Translations under genes and position numbers: made by a program
NCBI RefSeq assembly: GCF_001640025.1
Contig: NC_031672.1
Location: forward strand, 992,001-1,056,000
Origin: Sugiyamaella lignohabitans
Taxonomy: Eukaryota > Ascomycota > Dipodascomycetes > Dipodascales > Trichomonascaceae
Reading direction: 5' to 3'
DNA: 64,000 nt
Notes under the pieces: generated by a model
Told to the model about the DNA's origin: nothing
Databases searched by the model: none
The model's input: the letters and a program-made list of their open reading frames with translations, nothing else
Shown here: one piece after another, positions 1 through 10,573 of the stretch
Layout: every line of letters begins with the position of its first letter
How positions within the stretch are numbered: position 1 is the stretch's first letter

Positions 1-1
1 A

Positions 2-1621
2 TCCCCTTTCTCGAAAACCCCTAAAACCCCTCAATACGTCACTGAATTTAAAGAACAAATGGATAAAGGTGGATATATCCCTTCGCTCGACTCGTATGAT
101 CTGTATGAGTCGGTAGATGTATGGAGATCCCCCGAGTCCTTCAGTCATGCTTATGACGATAATCCCAATTCTAGACATAAATCTTCGATGCATTTTGACA
201 ATGTTCATGGTAGACCCAAGAACCCCGATCCTGCTTCATACGGATCCACTGGCGAGTATCTCAAGATTCCTCTTGTCGCCGACTACCCTCCAAATGCTGA
301 CAAGATCTTTTTGATGATCAAGACTGGTGCTTCCGTACTATGGGATCGTTTACCCGTGCATTTATTCACCACTCTAACTCGAGTACCTAATTTTGCTATC
401 TACTCTGATGCTCCTGGATCAGTCGGTGGTTACGAGGTTATTGATGTGCTCGCTAACATGACTGCCAAGTCCCGTCTTCGTAACGAGTTTAAAATGTACC
501 GTGACCAGCGAACTCTTCACGATACTCACGGAAACATGCCATTGACCGACGTCATGGGAAAAGATGGCTGGGTTTTGGACAAGTTCAAGAACATTCCTAT
601 GCTTGCTCATGCATGGACTGTATCACCAGACTCGGACTGGTATGTATTTATGGATGCCGACTCTTTCTACTTTATCGACAATCTGGTCGAAGTTCTCAGT
701 CATTTCGATCCTAATCAGCCACTTTATATGGGCTCTCCTGCCGGGGCTGGTAGATATACTTTTGCTCATGGTGGTAGTGGTGTTGTTTTGTCTCATAGAA
801 CCATGCAAGATACCGTCGGTGTCGACCCTATACAAGTACCAAAAGACTACGAAGACCGTACTTTTAAAGAATGTTGTGGTGATTTGATGGTTGCCTATAT
901 GGTTGTAGACAGAGCAAACACTCTAATCACCCCAAATCCTTCCTTCAAGGGTGAGCCTTACTATTCTATGGAACTGAAAGAATCGCTATGGTGTAAACCG
1001 CCTGTTTCATTCCATCACCTATTTCCCCATGACATCGAGGTACTATGGGAGTACGAAAGAATCAAGCGATTGCAAGGAAAGCAGATTCTATTTGCTGACA
1101 TGTACCGTGATTTCGTCATGCCATATATCGACCACCAGATTGAAGACTGGGATAACGAGTCTTGGACAACTATTGTCACTCTCGCCAAAGACAGACAGAA
1201 CAACATCCTACCCAGTACTGAAGGAGGTGATGAAGTGCGTCCTTACGAGTCGCTTGATGCATGTCTGAAATTCTGCGAGGGACTGCCTGACTGTTTGATG
1301 TACTCGTACCACAAAAAGAAGCAACAATGCGCTGTCGCACCCCTGGTCAAGCTCGGCAAACCTGCTCACGACTTCCAAAAATCCGCCATCAAGGATTCAA
1401 ACCAAGGTATGGTTTCGGGCTGGATGATCGAACGTATCCAGCAAATGCGCAACAGAACCGAGTGTGACGTCGCATATAAGTCATCTGACGCTGTTTATAA
1501 AACCGGTATTGATAGAACCGAGGGCTGGCTCCGTCGGGAAGATCGCACCATAATCACTGGCAAACCATACCTCGACCGCGATACTGATTACGCCAGCGAC
1601 ACTGATGCCGGAATTGCTTAA
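2..1621 (+). CDS. Fringe-like (GT31-type) glycosyltransferase, 5' truncated by the window edge
   Basis: The reading frame is open from base 2, with no stop before the first internal ATG at 59, so the true start and probably an N-terminal membrane anchor lie outside the window. Counting from the ATG at 59, a nucleotide-sugar-binding DAD motif sits near residues 199-201 (YVFMDADSFYF) and an HGGSG motif near 236, as in fringe-like glycosyltransferases. The C-terminal 120 residues hold a cysteine cluster (CLKFCEGLPDC, then C about 15 residues on) resembling a PAN/apple lectin-like module. The family builds glycans in the secretory pathway from nucleotide sugars; donor and acceptor cannot be told from sequence. 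The family assignment is firmer than the function. The frame ends in TAA at 1619-1621. Confidence 0.8.
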   Translation, partial: SPFSKTPKTPQYVTEFKEQMDKGGYIPSLDSYDLYESVDVWRSPESFSHAYDDNPNSRHKSSMHFDNVHGRPKNPDPASYGSTGEYLKIPLVADYPPNADKIFLMIKTGASVLWDRLPVHLFTTLTRVPNFAIYSDAPGSVGGYEVIDVLANMTAKSRLRNEFKMYRDQRTLHDTHGNMPLTDVMGKDGWVLDKFKNIPMLAHAWTVSPDSDWYVFMDADSFYFIDNLVEVLSHFDPNQPLYMGSPAGAGRYTFAHGGSGVVLSHRTMQDTVGVDPIQVPKDYEDRTFKECCGDLMVAYMVVDRANTLITPNPSFKGEPYYSMELKESLWCKPPVSFHHLFPHDIEVLWEYERIKRLQGKQILFADMYRDFVMPYIDHQIEDWDNESWTTIVTLAKDRQNNILPSTEGGDEVRPYESLDACLKFCEGLPDCLMYSYHKKKQQCAVAPLVKLGKPAHDFQKSAIKDSNQGMVSGWMIERIQQMRNRTECDVAYKSSDAVYKTGIDRTEGWLRREDRTIITGKPYLDRDTDYASDTDAGIA

Positions 1622-1676
1622 TTATTTGTACACTTTTTTTCATCCAGTAAACTCATGATACACATTATTGTTACCT

Positions 1677-1736
1677 GCCTCCGGCGGCTGGGGCTGCGCC
1701 CCAGACCCCCTGGCTCCTCTCGCTGCGCTCGAGTCG
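1677..1736 (+). repeat. GC double-hairpin element, A arm (+)
   Basis: Complete A-type copy with hairpin loop TGC. It starts 56 nt after the glycosyltransferase stop, in sense with that gene and antisense to the convergent carboxypeptidase. Confidence 0.9.
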
Positions 1737-1801
1737 TTGCGTCCTGGTCCCTTGCAATAGCCTTAACGTCTATTAGTGTTATTTTTATGTTCACTTCTGG
1801 C

Positions 1802-3478
1802 TTATCCTTGGAGACTGTAATCTCCTTGTAGCCACTGGTTAAGCATTGTGAGTGCAGCTTGGGGCTGGTCATGGGGTACCATATGACCGGCGTTGTAGAT
1901 TCTCAGGAAAGTGAAATGTTGGTAATTGGTAACGTCTCCAGCGTGAGTTTGACCTGACATCCAGGGAACTGATGAAGCATTGTTGTACTCGCTTTGGCCT
2001 GGCCATTCTAGTGCTCTCGTCCAGGCTCGACATCCGAGCCAGTTACAAATGAAATCTTTGTCTCCAGCGTAGATGAGTATGGGGATGTTGGCTTCCAGAA
2101 TCTGTGCAACATCTGGTGCAAATGAGTGGATATAATCACCGGCTGTTGAGAATGCTTCATTGATATCATCGTTACAATCCTGGAACGTAATTTGAGGGTT
2201 GGCCCCCAATGCTTGTTTAACGCTGGCTTGGTTCAAATAGGTCGATACGTCATTTAGTCCAGCATAACAGAGCTCTCCTTGACACTGGGTTCTGAGATCA
2301 TAAACGTTCAATCCGGTTTCTGCCAATGGTTCGTACTCGTCTTCATTACATTGGTTTGTAGCTTGTACACATTGTAGTTGGCTATTACTGGAATAGCATT
2401 GCGAGATAGAGCTCAAACATGATGGTATTTCGCTCTTCATTGCACTACAGACAGAGTTACTCAAAACTGCCTGGTATCCTCCTTGGCCACAGGCCATGGG
2501 CTCGTAGTATTGCATCTGAGTATATGCATCGACCAATCCATTTCCAATTAAAACAGAACTCACTGTCAAATTTGGATTATTTTGATTCAAGATATATGAG
2601 GTGTATCCAGGAATGTAATGGCCAGCATACGACTCACCCGCAATATGGAAATCCAAGTGAGCATATTGGGGGTATTTCTCGAAAAATCCTACTAAAAAGT
2701 CATACACATCTGGGGCGCTTCCTGGAGTGGAATCTCTATCCACTTGGGAGTATGAGAATCCGGTGTTCACCGGCTGGTCTAGAAAGATTACACTAGCATT
2801 ATTATTCCATGCATACGGGTTGTGCACAAGTTGACCATTGTTCAGTAGAGCTACTGGTTAGTTATCATTGCTATTCCCAGCTGCTGAACCCGTTTTCAGT
2901 CTATAGAGTTGGACATTGCACATCCTGTTCCATTGTCCACAATTTTAATGTGATTGACCCAATTCAAGTGCATTAAAGCATAGTTAAACATTTGTCAACT
3001 TACAAGGTCCATTTTCGAAGAACAATGCTTCCAATGACGAGCAACCTGGCCCACCTGTTAACCATAGCACCACGGGATCTGTTTGAGGTTTGTTTCGCGA
3101 TTCGAAAAACCAGTAAAACATATGGTCTTCATTGCTAGGTCCAACATTAATATACCCAGAATATTGCTTGACACTATCTACACCGAGCGATGCGGGGTTA
3201 CCAGCTGGTACTGTCGAGTAGTCCGATCCCGACGTTGTGCTTGAACCATTGCTGCTACTAGAAGAGCTACTACTGCTACCACCGAACCCCAGTCCGCTAA
3301 AGAAGTTGTTAATTCCCTGGATAAGCGCTGCAAACGGATTGTTTTGACGAGCAACTAGTTTAACCGGATTGGCATCGATCACCTTAGAGTTCAACTTCCA
3401 TAACAATGGCTTGTTCAGAAGAGCTTGCGAAAGCGTACAACAGACTATAAACGATATCAGCACGCTTGTCTTCATCAT
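1802..3478 (-). CDS. Serine carboxypeptidase (S10 family, carboxypeptidase Y-like), one intron
   Basis: Exons are 3478-3004 and 2850-1802, joined across an intron with donor GTAAGT and branch/acceptor CTAACCAGTAG; the product is 507 residues. It begins with a signal peptide (about residues 1-20), then a propeptide-like segment with a serine-rich stretch (about 70-95). The oxyanion region GGPGCSS is near 149, the catalytic Ser in GESYAG near 232, Asp in [12 protein letters not shown] near 424 and His in [10 protein letters not shown] near 481, so the triad is complete. The family releases C-terminal amino acids at acid pH in the vacuole or secretory pathway. The joined sequence reads GPSLLNNG, restoring the family's conserved GPS. 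The second exon has no ATG of its own and cannot stand alone. Which S. cerevisiae paralogue it matches is open. Confidence 0.9.
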
Positions 3479-4452
3479 TTCCAGTCCGTATATTTATCAT
3501 CTCTATTACTCTACATACCCACTCTTTTATATCTGATATCTTCGTATCTGTCTCTGAGACACTGGTGTTTTTAAACTCATATATGCTTTCAATATCTCAT
3601 CATGATACTTTAATTAAAGTTTATTTCCAAGGCTATATATAAGCAAACTCTATACTACTAGTCTATGCTCATAGTCTGTCAGCCGGCCAAGTACCACATC
3701 TTACATATATTAAATAACATCGACAAAGAATGTTTGAAGATGGATCTCGTACAAATAACATTGGCGTCCGCTCAATCTCAAAAAGAAGAGCTGAATACGC
3801 TAACCACCACCCACGGCCACAAAGCCCAGATGCTCACTGCATATCATATATTTACTGGTAGTTTCTAATGGTTTAAAGTGGTCTAGTAAATACTTATCGG
3901 CTGATTTCATCCTCTGATAGCCCATAATAGCTGGGAAATAAAATATCCGTTGACCTCTTTAGCAGAAGCGGGCTCTTGGAATAGTGTAAGATCGTCAAGC
4001 AACCTGTCATTGTTATCACCTTCCGTTTTTTTATCGTTCGATTTCGATCTCTTGCGTTAGGTAAACCGTTTGGATATCTACTCTGTGTCTTTCTTTGCCC
4101 ATACATTTTCTGTAAATGTCCCGAGGAGATGTTCGCTTACAATCCCGAATCGGCTACCCCGCAATATGTACGATACCGCCCAGTTGTCCATTTGGGGTAT
4201 CTAACCCCCTGGTTACCCCACACTTGATGCGTTAAACATGCCTTAGAACATCGTTCAACGGTCCTTCTCTCACTGTTTCGGTACATTAAGCGAGTAACAG
4301 TGCGGGGCAGGTCACTTTCTGCTTCTCTATTGTATCTACCCATTGTTCGTGACAATGGACTATATAATGGTCTCGCTTCAACCCTGTGTGATCTTGTCTC
4401 CTACGACTTCACATACGGTCAAAAACCAGTTAGTTCGTTTATATCTATCAAA
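3479..4452. other. Divergent intergenic region, no gene seen
   Basis: A 974-bp region between the carboxypeptidase and the membrane-protein start. It is AT-rich and has no GC element. Short open frames at 3665-3868 and 3894-4106 show no recognisable content. It presumably holds both promoters; the only motif I would single out is the TATATATA run near 3634. Confidence 0.6.
3634..3641 (-). promoter_or_regulatory. Possible TATA box of the carboxypeptidase gene
   Basis: A TATATATA run about 160 nt upstream of the carboxypeptidase ATG at 3478. The motif is symmetrical, so the strand is inferred from distance to the gene. Confidence 0.35.
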
Positions 4453-5715
4453 ATGGAGAGTGTATTAAGTTTGTTTACTCCTTCATGGGCAGTTCCTGGA
4501 ACTGGTCTGAAACAGGTTATTGCCCTTGCAGAGGAAGAATTCGGGGCTGATGCCCTTACTCCACAACTTATCGATGCTTCAGTCTCTGCCATGCCCGGTA
4601 TTTTTGGCGACTACCCTCAGCCTAGCGATAAAGCACCATGTGGTATTTTCATAGCAGTTTACTCTATATTAGCACTGGCTCATCTGTTCATTTTCGTGAA
4701 AAATAAATCTAGAGGCCACAACTTCTACATGTCGTTTGGTTTGATGTGGTATTGTCTATTCAGAATGATTGGATTCGCACTTCGAGTGCGCTGGATAAGC
4801 GATCTGTTAAATTTCAATATGGGTATTGCATCTGTGACGTTTAGCCAACTCCCTCCATTATACTTGAACGTGCTATGTATGATTCTTGGTCACCGTATAT
4901 TTACTTGGAGACACCCGGAAACTGGCAATTCCAAATATTTCAATGTCGCCATTATCCTGATCTACATTTTTTCCGCTCCACTTGTTGCAATGGCTATTGT
5001 GGGACAAGTAATCCCCAATATTTATTTCCTTACTGAGAAACATCTTCGTATCTGTCATCAAGTAACTCAAGCAGCTGCTGTTCTGAATCTTTCCTATGCA
5101 ACTTCCGGTATATTCTTGGTCCAGTTGGCATACTTTTTCAAGCCTGGTACTATTGATCACCGAATGTTAAGAATGCCCAAGGCAAAGCTTGTGCCACATC
5201 TTCCTCCTGTGGTCCAACCCACTTGGATAAGAAGTGCTGCTTTAACCTATTACCCACGTAAAGGCGAACAGATCCCACTGTATCGTGACGGTCCCACGGG
5301 CAAGGCTATTCGAATTATCCCTTCGAGAGAGACTCCTGCAGGTGGACTATGTCGTCCTTATAGCAACGATTCGTCTTCTCCCAACAATCGAGTGCCCTCC
5401 ATTAGAACTGCTGTCCTCATCGTTATCGTTGTTTCCGCAATTATGACAATGAACATCGTTTTCCGAACTGCTAGCACTTTCATCCTCAAACCCCGTGGCG
5501 GATTCCCTGGCCCACTGAACTCTTGGATCTACCACAACTATGTTTATTACATCTGGTACGGAGCTTTTGAAGCCATTGCTAATGTTATTCTGCTCCTTGG
5601 AAGAGTCGACCTCAGATTCTATATCCCGGATATGCCCATTAAAGGCACTGGAAATGAGCTCGAAGTACACCAGGAAAAACAATCCGCCAGCGTCGAATCT
5701 TTCCAGGAGGTTTAA
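4453..5715 (+). CDS. Multi-pass membrane protein, fungal DUF3112-like
   Basis: I place the start at ATG 4453 (420 residues); the 51 codons upstream in frame look non-coding. Hydrophobic segments suggest about seven transmembrane helices: around residues 58-78 (IFIAVYSILALAHLFIFV), 90-108, 125-150, 160-185, 205-225, and two after a hydrophilic loop, at 308-330 (TAVLIVIVVSAIMTMNIVF) and 355-385. The loop (about 240-305) is rich in Pro, Arg and Ser. The last 25 residues are hydrophilic, ending PASVESFQEV-like without a clear sorting signal. The pattern recalls the uncharacterised fungal DUF3112 family, from memory; no catalytic or transport motif is visible and I propose no function. Confidence 0.75.
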   Translation: MESVLSLFTPSWAVPGTGLKQVIALAEEEFGADALTPQLIDASVSAMPGIFGDYPQPSDKAPCGIFIAVYSILALAHLFIFVKNKSRGHNFYMSFGLMWYCLFRMIGFALRVRWISDLLNFNMGIASVTFSQLPPLYLNVLCMILGHRIFTWRHPETGNSKYFNVAIILIYIFSAPLVAMAIVGQVIPNIYFLTEKHLRICHQVTQAAAVLNLSYATSGIFLVQLAYFFKPGTIDHRMLRMPKAKLVPHLPPVVQPTWIRSAALTYYPRKGEQIPLYRDGPTGKAIRIIPSRETPAGGLCRPYSNDSSSPNNRVPSIRTAVLIVIVVSAIMTMNIVFRTASTFILKPRGGFPGPLNSWIYHNYVYYIWYGAFEAIANVILLLGRVDLRFYIPDMPIKGTGNELEVHQEKQSASVESFQEV

Positions 5716-5804
5716 TCAACGTGGTTTTCTTTTTTTTTTGTTGTTTAGTTCTTTTGTTTTCTTGTTTTAACTTGAATTGAATTTTGTTTTGCTATTTCCA
5801 GTTT

Positions 5805-5858
5805 GCCTCCGGCGGCTGGGGCTCTGCCCCAGACCCCGTTGCTCCTGCTTCGCAGGAG
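5805..5858 (+). repeat. GC double-hairpin element, B arm (+)
   Basis: B-type copy, loop TCT, ending in the perfect hairpin CTCCTGC-TTC-GCAGGAG. It lies 90 nt after the stop of the membrane-protein gene, in sense with it. Confidence 0.9.
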
Positions 5859-6090
5859 ATATCGCGTCATGGTGGGGCATTAATGCATACCCCTGAAACT
5901 ACCCTATTTGTGTGATACATGGCATATCCTGATTAGGAACTACATATTGAAGTTTATCTGACAGGTGGGATGTTGTGTGGTGGGGTAACAACTGTTATTA
6001 TCCCTGTCAATCTCAACAGTACATTTATTCACTCGTTTCACCGTCATTTTGTGAGTGCTGTTTGTGGCATTTAAATTGACCCCCATTTCA

Positions 6091-6690
6091 ATGGTCGAAT
6101 CAAGAAGAACTTCTGGCGTTTTCGCACCTCGTGTGGTCACAGTTATCTCTAAAGCTTGGAGTAATAACACTCGCACCGTGCCTCCTGTTGATGATTCCAC
6201 CAACTTAGAGGGTGTAACTGCTGCCGATTCTGTCGATACTGGAGGAGAAGTCAATCAAGCGGGCGCTCAGTCAAATCTGGTAACTGGCTCGGGTGGTTCT
6301 ATGGACGAGACTGATCAACGCAACGGAGCAGAAGTTGGAGTTTTGAGTGACAGTTTCGTCGCCACTGATCGTTCTCAAAATGATCCTATTGTCAACGTTG
6401 GAGACAACAATATCGATACTTCTCAGTCATCGTTGCCTAAGACAAAGATATCTTCGTTCTGGAACAGGGTCAAGGTCCATGTCAAACCTGCTTTGTTGAA
6501 GCCCTATACTGTAATGAGAGGGAAAACTGGTCAGGAGACTAATGACACCGACGTCACTAGTACCGATGAAGGCTTTTCTTCAATTCGTCATTCAACCACA
6601 GTTAATCATGCTGATCCAATTCCTATCTTGCCCGACCCCGAGATAACTGCTGTCAACGAATCTCCCGATCCTAGCTCCACCCGTTCCTAA
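6091..6690 (+). CDS. Hypothetical protein, Ser/Thr/Asp-rich
   Basis: The frame opens earlier, but the first ATG is 6091, giving 199 residues. The protein is hydrophilic with no membrane segment. Its N-terminus is basic (MVESRRTSGVFAPR), the middle rich in Gly, Ser, Asp and Asn, and a short basic/hydrophobic patch near residues 124-148 (SSFWNRVKVHVKPALLKPYT) is the only segment that looks structured. I recognise no family. Codon use looks like its neighbours, but a 200-codon frame in a 1.2-kb gap could arise by chance. A GTGAGT at 6051 could be a donor of an upstream exon. Confidence 0.4.
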   Translation: MVESRRTSGVFAPRVVTVISKAWSNNTRTVPPVDDSTNLEGVTAADSVDTGGEVNQAGAQSNLVTGSGGSMDETDQRNGAEVGVLSDSFVATDRSQNDPIVNVGDNNIDTSQSSLPKTKISSFWNRVKVHVKPALLKPYTVMRGKTGQETNDTDVTSTDEGFSSIRHSTTVNHADPIPILPDPEITAVNESPDPSSTRS

Positions 6691-6911
6691 ATCAATTCTA
6701 GTTTCCAGCTTCGTCTGGATGTATCTTCAACGCAAATTTACCCACCGCCAACCTTTTATCCTAATAATACTTATCTTGCACCTTAGGTAGTAATTCTGTT
6801 TTTATGTTCTAATATCACTGTTTCTGATCGTGGTAGGGGGAGAGCTCTATATTTTTAAACTATCTTTTTATATATGATTAATAAACTAATGAAGTGAGTA
6901 TTGGTAAATGC

Positions 6912-9152
6912 TTAAAACAATCCTAACAAATCTTCATTTGTAGACTTGGATTGGGTCTGGCTTGAAGCTTGCGTCGTTGGCTGGGACTGGGTTTGTGATT
7001 GAAGGTTCAGTCCTCCGAATCCGTCAGTCAACTGATTAAGAGAACTTGATGCTGGAGCAGCTGGCACTGGGGTGCTGGTGCTGCCAAATAATGATAGAAT
7101 ATCTTGGTTTCCATTGGTCTTGGTAGCAGTAGCACCAATGGCTGGTGATGATATTGTTGGGGATGGTGAATTAGAGAAAATATCACCCAGGTCGCCAAGA
7201 GCTCCGCTGTTAGCACCAGAACCGGTACTAGCAGCGTCCGATGCAGGAGCATCAAAGTCAAGATCAAGCAGGTTCTCACCGTTGACAACAGTTTGGCTGT
7301 CGATATTGCTAATAGCATCTTCCTTAGCCAGTTGTCTTTGCTCTTCAATAGCTCTCTTCTGAACCTCGTCAGATCCAAACTGTCCAGTACCCATAAAACT
7401 ACTAGCTGGCTTATGGTATACTGATGCTAATGTAGATAGTTCTGCTAGCAGCTCATCTAATATGGTGGGAGGAATAGTTTCAATGGTAGTTTTGATTGGT
7501 GGTTTATCGGCAAGCACAACGTCCTTGGACACTGAAGCGTCACTGGATAGAAGTCTCCAGTAAATATAGGCTCTGTCACGAATATCAGCATTATCTGACT
7601 TTGTTGTTGCATCTTGTAGAATTGAATGGATCAAGTTATTGCCGCTGTTGGGCTTTTTAATGTAAAGTTTGACACAAGCAGTGAGTAGTTGAAGCTGAAC
7701 TTGAGTCGCTTCTTCTAAGAATGTGCTAACATAATTTTCTAATATCGTGCCAGCATTGTCGATTTTATGAGCGTATTCACCGAGAATCCAAATCATGGCG
7801 GCTCTAGCTTCTGGTTCTTCAATATCATCGATGTTCTGACACAACACAGGAATAGCTCCTTCAAATGCATTCTTGTATCGACGTAGGATATCTCGGATTT
7901 CTATAACAACCTCTTGAATGACGTAGTTATTGGTCTTGTTATTATCGTCCAACAGGTCTAACAGAACATTAACAGCCTTTTCAGCGGCTGACTCAATCTT
8001 AACAGCACATTGACCAATGGCTTTAATAGCGCGTCGAACAAACTCCATATCAACCTCCATAGAATATTCCTTCAATTCAGCCAACAGTTGATCAACGTTT
8101 TGTGAGTTGGCTAAACTGACCATAATTTCAAGCTTCTCAAACTTCAAGTATAAGGGGTCGTTATAACGGCAGAAAAACACCCGAAGTTCGCGACTGAGAA
8201 TTTGAGGATACTTTTGCAGGATAATGCGAATATTACGTAAAGCCACGTATTGTACTTCAGGTGCACAAGACACGAGCGTCACCAATGGAGAGCTCATTTT
8301 GCGTAAAAGAACGTTTTGTGCGTTGGTTGATTGGATTGGTAAATGAGTGATGACGGCCTTAATAGATGCTAATACAACACTAGGGTTGGCATGTTGAAAT
8401 TGAGGAACAACTCTTTCACAAATATGTTCAGCTTCCTTTACATCGCTCGTCTCATATTGAGACAATGCAGTAAGAATCGCGATACGGCCCCATTCTGTGC
8501 ATTCGTTTAAGGCTACCAGTAATTTGTTTAGTGTAACAGGACTGATTTCAAAAGTCTTGACTTCAGGAGCAGACTCTTGGATTTCTGACAGAGCAGATAC
8601 TGCATTAGCAACCACCATTGGATTTGAATCATCCACCAAAGACTGGAGATCCGTCAAGAACCCTTCTTCAATAGCCATATTCGGATTCAAATCAAATAAC
8701 TTGGCTACACAAATAGCAGCTGTTTTACGAACATATGGATTATCATCGCGTAAAGTCTTACGTAGAGGGATGCTTAAGTAATCGACCATTTTATCGACTC
8801 GGATGCAGCCCATAGTACGGATAGCCAGCGCCCGAACAAGAGGATTGGGGTCCTCTGAATCTTGCACAAATGTGTTGACAGCCAAAATACACAGCTCAGG
8901 GTGTGATTTGGCATAGTTCATAAGATATAAATAAACAAGTTTCTTCTGATCCAAATCATGCGTGGCCAAATTCTTCAAAATGTCGGGAAATAGAGACGAC
9001 ACGTCCTTACCTAGCGTCATAGCAGCAATTGTACGTTGAATGGCATCTTTTCTTTCGTGAGCATATTGCGACACGAGTCCTGATCGCAGTTCAAATGTCT
9101 CTCCCTTACGTGGAGTCTGGAACACCTTACGAAGTCGCTTTTCTAATGACAT
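6912..9152 (-). CDS. APL2: Beta-adaptin of the AP-1 clathrin adaptor complex
   Basis: 746 residues, close to yeast Apl2 (about 726). Residues 1-530 form the helical-repeat adaptin trunk, beginning MSLEKRLRKVF and carrying family signatures such as KKLVYLYLMNYAK, NPLVRALAIRTMGCIRV and NPYVRKTAAICVAKLF. After the trunk comes a disordered hinge with a clathrin-box LLDLD near residue 627 and acidic/Phe motifs (DILSLF, and DLLGLF at the C-terminus). The appendage domain of animal beta-adaptins is absent, as in yeasts. The product would be the large beta subunit of AP-1 at the trans-Golgi network and endosomes. AP-2 beta (Apl1) is the alternative; the clathrin box and hinge favour AP-1. No intron is needed. 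The start is ATG 9152. Confidence 0.88.
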   Translation of the reverse strand: MSLEKRLRKVFQTPRKGETFELRSGLVSQYAHERKDAIQRTIAAMTLGKDVSSLFPDILKNLATHDLDQKKLVYLYLMNYAKSHPELCILAVNTFVQDSEDPNPLVRALAIRTMGCIRVDKMVDYLSIPLRKTLRDDNPYVRKTAAICVAKLFDLNPNMAIEEGFLTDLQSLVDDSNPMVVANAVSALSEIQESAPEVKTFEISPVTLNKLLVALNECTEWGRIAILTALSQYETSDVKEAEHICERVVPQFQHANPSVVLASIKAVITHLPIQSTNAQNVLLRKMSSPLVTLVSCAPEVQYVALRNIRIILQKYPQILSRELRVFFCRYNDPLYLKFEKLEIMVSLANSQNVDQLLAELKEYSMEVDMEFVRRAIKAIGQCAVKIESAAEKAVNVLLDLLDDNNKTNNYVIQEVVIEIRDILRRYKNAFEGAIPVLCQNIDDIEEPEARAAMIWILGEYAHKIDNAGTILENYVSTFLEEATQVQLQLLTACVKLYIKKPNSGNNLIHSILQDATTKSDNADIRDRAYIYWRLLSSDASVSKDVVLADKPPIKTTIETIPPTILDELLAELSTLASVYHKPASSFMGTGQFGSDEVQKRAIEEQRQLAKEDAISNIDSQTVVNGENLLDLDFDAPASDAASTGSGANSGALGDLGDIFSNSPSPTISSPAIGATATKTNGNQDILSLFGSTSTPVPAAPASSSLNQLTDGFGGLNLQSQTQSQPTTQASSQTQSKSTNEDLLGLF

Positions 9153-9485
9153 TGTTTGTTGTTATTGTATAGCGGCTGTTTACTATCTTTGTCACTCTTC
9201 TCCTCCTTTTTCCGTTATTAACACTATTTCGAACCACTGCTCTGGTCGTGATCTGTTGCTAGAGCAATTACCTCGTGGCGAACTTAGTTTTCTATGCTGT
9301 TTGTCCAGATTTATCAGTCTCGTCCACTTCGTTCCATAAGGGTCCGTGCTAGTTCTCGCATCATCTAGCTCGCCCCGGTTTGTTTTGTAACACGGTGGTG
9401 AACATCTACGCCGGGTAATCCTCTCTCCCTCTATTTAATCTCTACGCGCCAGCGCGCTACTGTGTCGATCAGGGGGTCGGGGTCG

Positions 9486-9545
9486 GCCTCCGGCGGCTGG
9501 GGCTCCGCCCCAGACCCCGTGGCTCCTCTCGCTTCGCTCGAGTCG
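9486..9545 (+). repeat. GC double-hairpin element, A arm (+)
   Basis: Complete A-type copy, loop TCC, followed by GGGCG, the usual continuation of single A copies. It lies in the divergent APL2-ASC1 region, not next to a stop codon. Confidence 0.9.
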
Positions 9546-9980
9546 GGCGCGGGGAATGGGTCTGCTACTTTTGGGGGTCAGAAGTCCGGTATGGAGTTGT
9601 GAATTAGGCAAGAACCGACTTCCAACCCCTTCTTACTCACCGGCTACGATACTTCGAAATCTATAAAACCTGACAGCCAAGACTTACTTCAATTGTTCTC
9701 GAAGAACTCGAAATGCCTTAATTCTAGTTCGAAGTCAGTAGGAAGATTAAAACTTTTGCATTTTTGTGATAAGAGAACCAAACAATGTTACAATGTGTGA
9801 AGTGAGAGCTTCTATCCAACATATATACGACGTATATTGCACATAATAAAACATAGCTCACTTCGACATCATTAAATAGGCACAGCATCAATAGAACCAA
9901 GAGTTTAGACATAATCCACAGCCAGAATTATGAAAATTATACGAAAACCAAGGAGCCAATAGCCACTATTTCAGCGAGAT

Positions 9981-9986
9981 CACGTG
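9981..9986. promoter_or_regulatory. CACGTG palindrome (E-box / Cbf1-type site)
   Basis: CACGTG within ATCACGTGAC, between the divergent APL2 and ASC1 genes. This extended form is what Cbf1-type bHLH factors bind in yeasts. Function here is inferred. Confidence 0.35.
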
Positions 9987-10256
9987 ACAAACACGTAAAG
10001 ATCAGCGTCCCTGCGTCAAGGTTAAGAATGGCGGTATTTAAGCTCTTCTCACTCATTGAGATCAATCAAGAAATTAATAGCGTTTATTTTGTTTTTCTTT
10101 CCGCAATTAGGTACGGTAATCTGAGATTCAGGAACCCATCATAGAACAAGCAACCTTCCAGGGATCAAGTCCGCACGTCAAAAGCAGGGCCGTGCTCCAG
10201 AAAATGTATCTCGAACTTCCTCAACTTCACAAGAACGGCTGGGACCGTCGACGAAA

Positions 10257-10308
10257 CGACTCGAGCGCAGCGAGAGGAGCCACGGGGCCTGGGGCAGAAC
10301 CCCAGCCG
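10257..10308 (-). repeat. GC double-hairpin element, truncated A arm (-)
   Basis: A-type copy reading from CGACTCGAG to CCAGCCG; the outer GGAGGC end is missing and the first hairpin has a mismatch. It is preceded by GCTGGGACCGTCGACGAAA, the conserved spacer core of the paired elements, so it is the surviving half of a palindromic unit. Confidence 0.8.
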
Positions 10309-10573
10309 ACCCCCTGAGATGTATAACAGGAACATTTTGGCCAGGCCCAGTCCCTGCAGCCAGACACAGTCACAGGAATAAAGGGTCAGATTGCCTAAAA
10401 AGGCAATGAACGCTGGGAGGCATGCCAGGATATTCACGCGTGGAGCTGGACTCATGGGGCCCGGCAGGAAGAACCACTCTTTCAGTCGAGAACAGTCAGT
10501 AGCATACACCGACATTCAAGTCGAATTTCTCTTCACCAAGGAAGTCAATTCTCACCACATAGTCACATCCAAC

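Larger units (their letters stand above)
9153..10573. other. Divergent intergenic region between APL2 and ASC1
   Basis: 1.4 kb with no gene. It contains two GC elements (9486-9545, 10257-10308), an AT-rich block at 9.65-10.1 kb and an ATCACGTGAC palindrome at 9979-9988. Short frames here are not supported. The last 180 bases read open in frame with ASC1 but look like 5' UTR. Confidence 0.6.

Noticed and set aside
3665..3868. 67-codon frame between the carboxypeptidase and membrane-protein genes
   Set aside because: Short, AT-rich, no recognisable motif, and inside the promoter region.
10391..10573. In-frame N-terminal extension of ASC1
   Set aside because: RACK1 proteins start close to the first WD blade; the extension overlaps DNA beside a GC-element remnant and has no family match.
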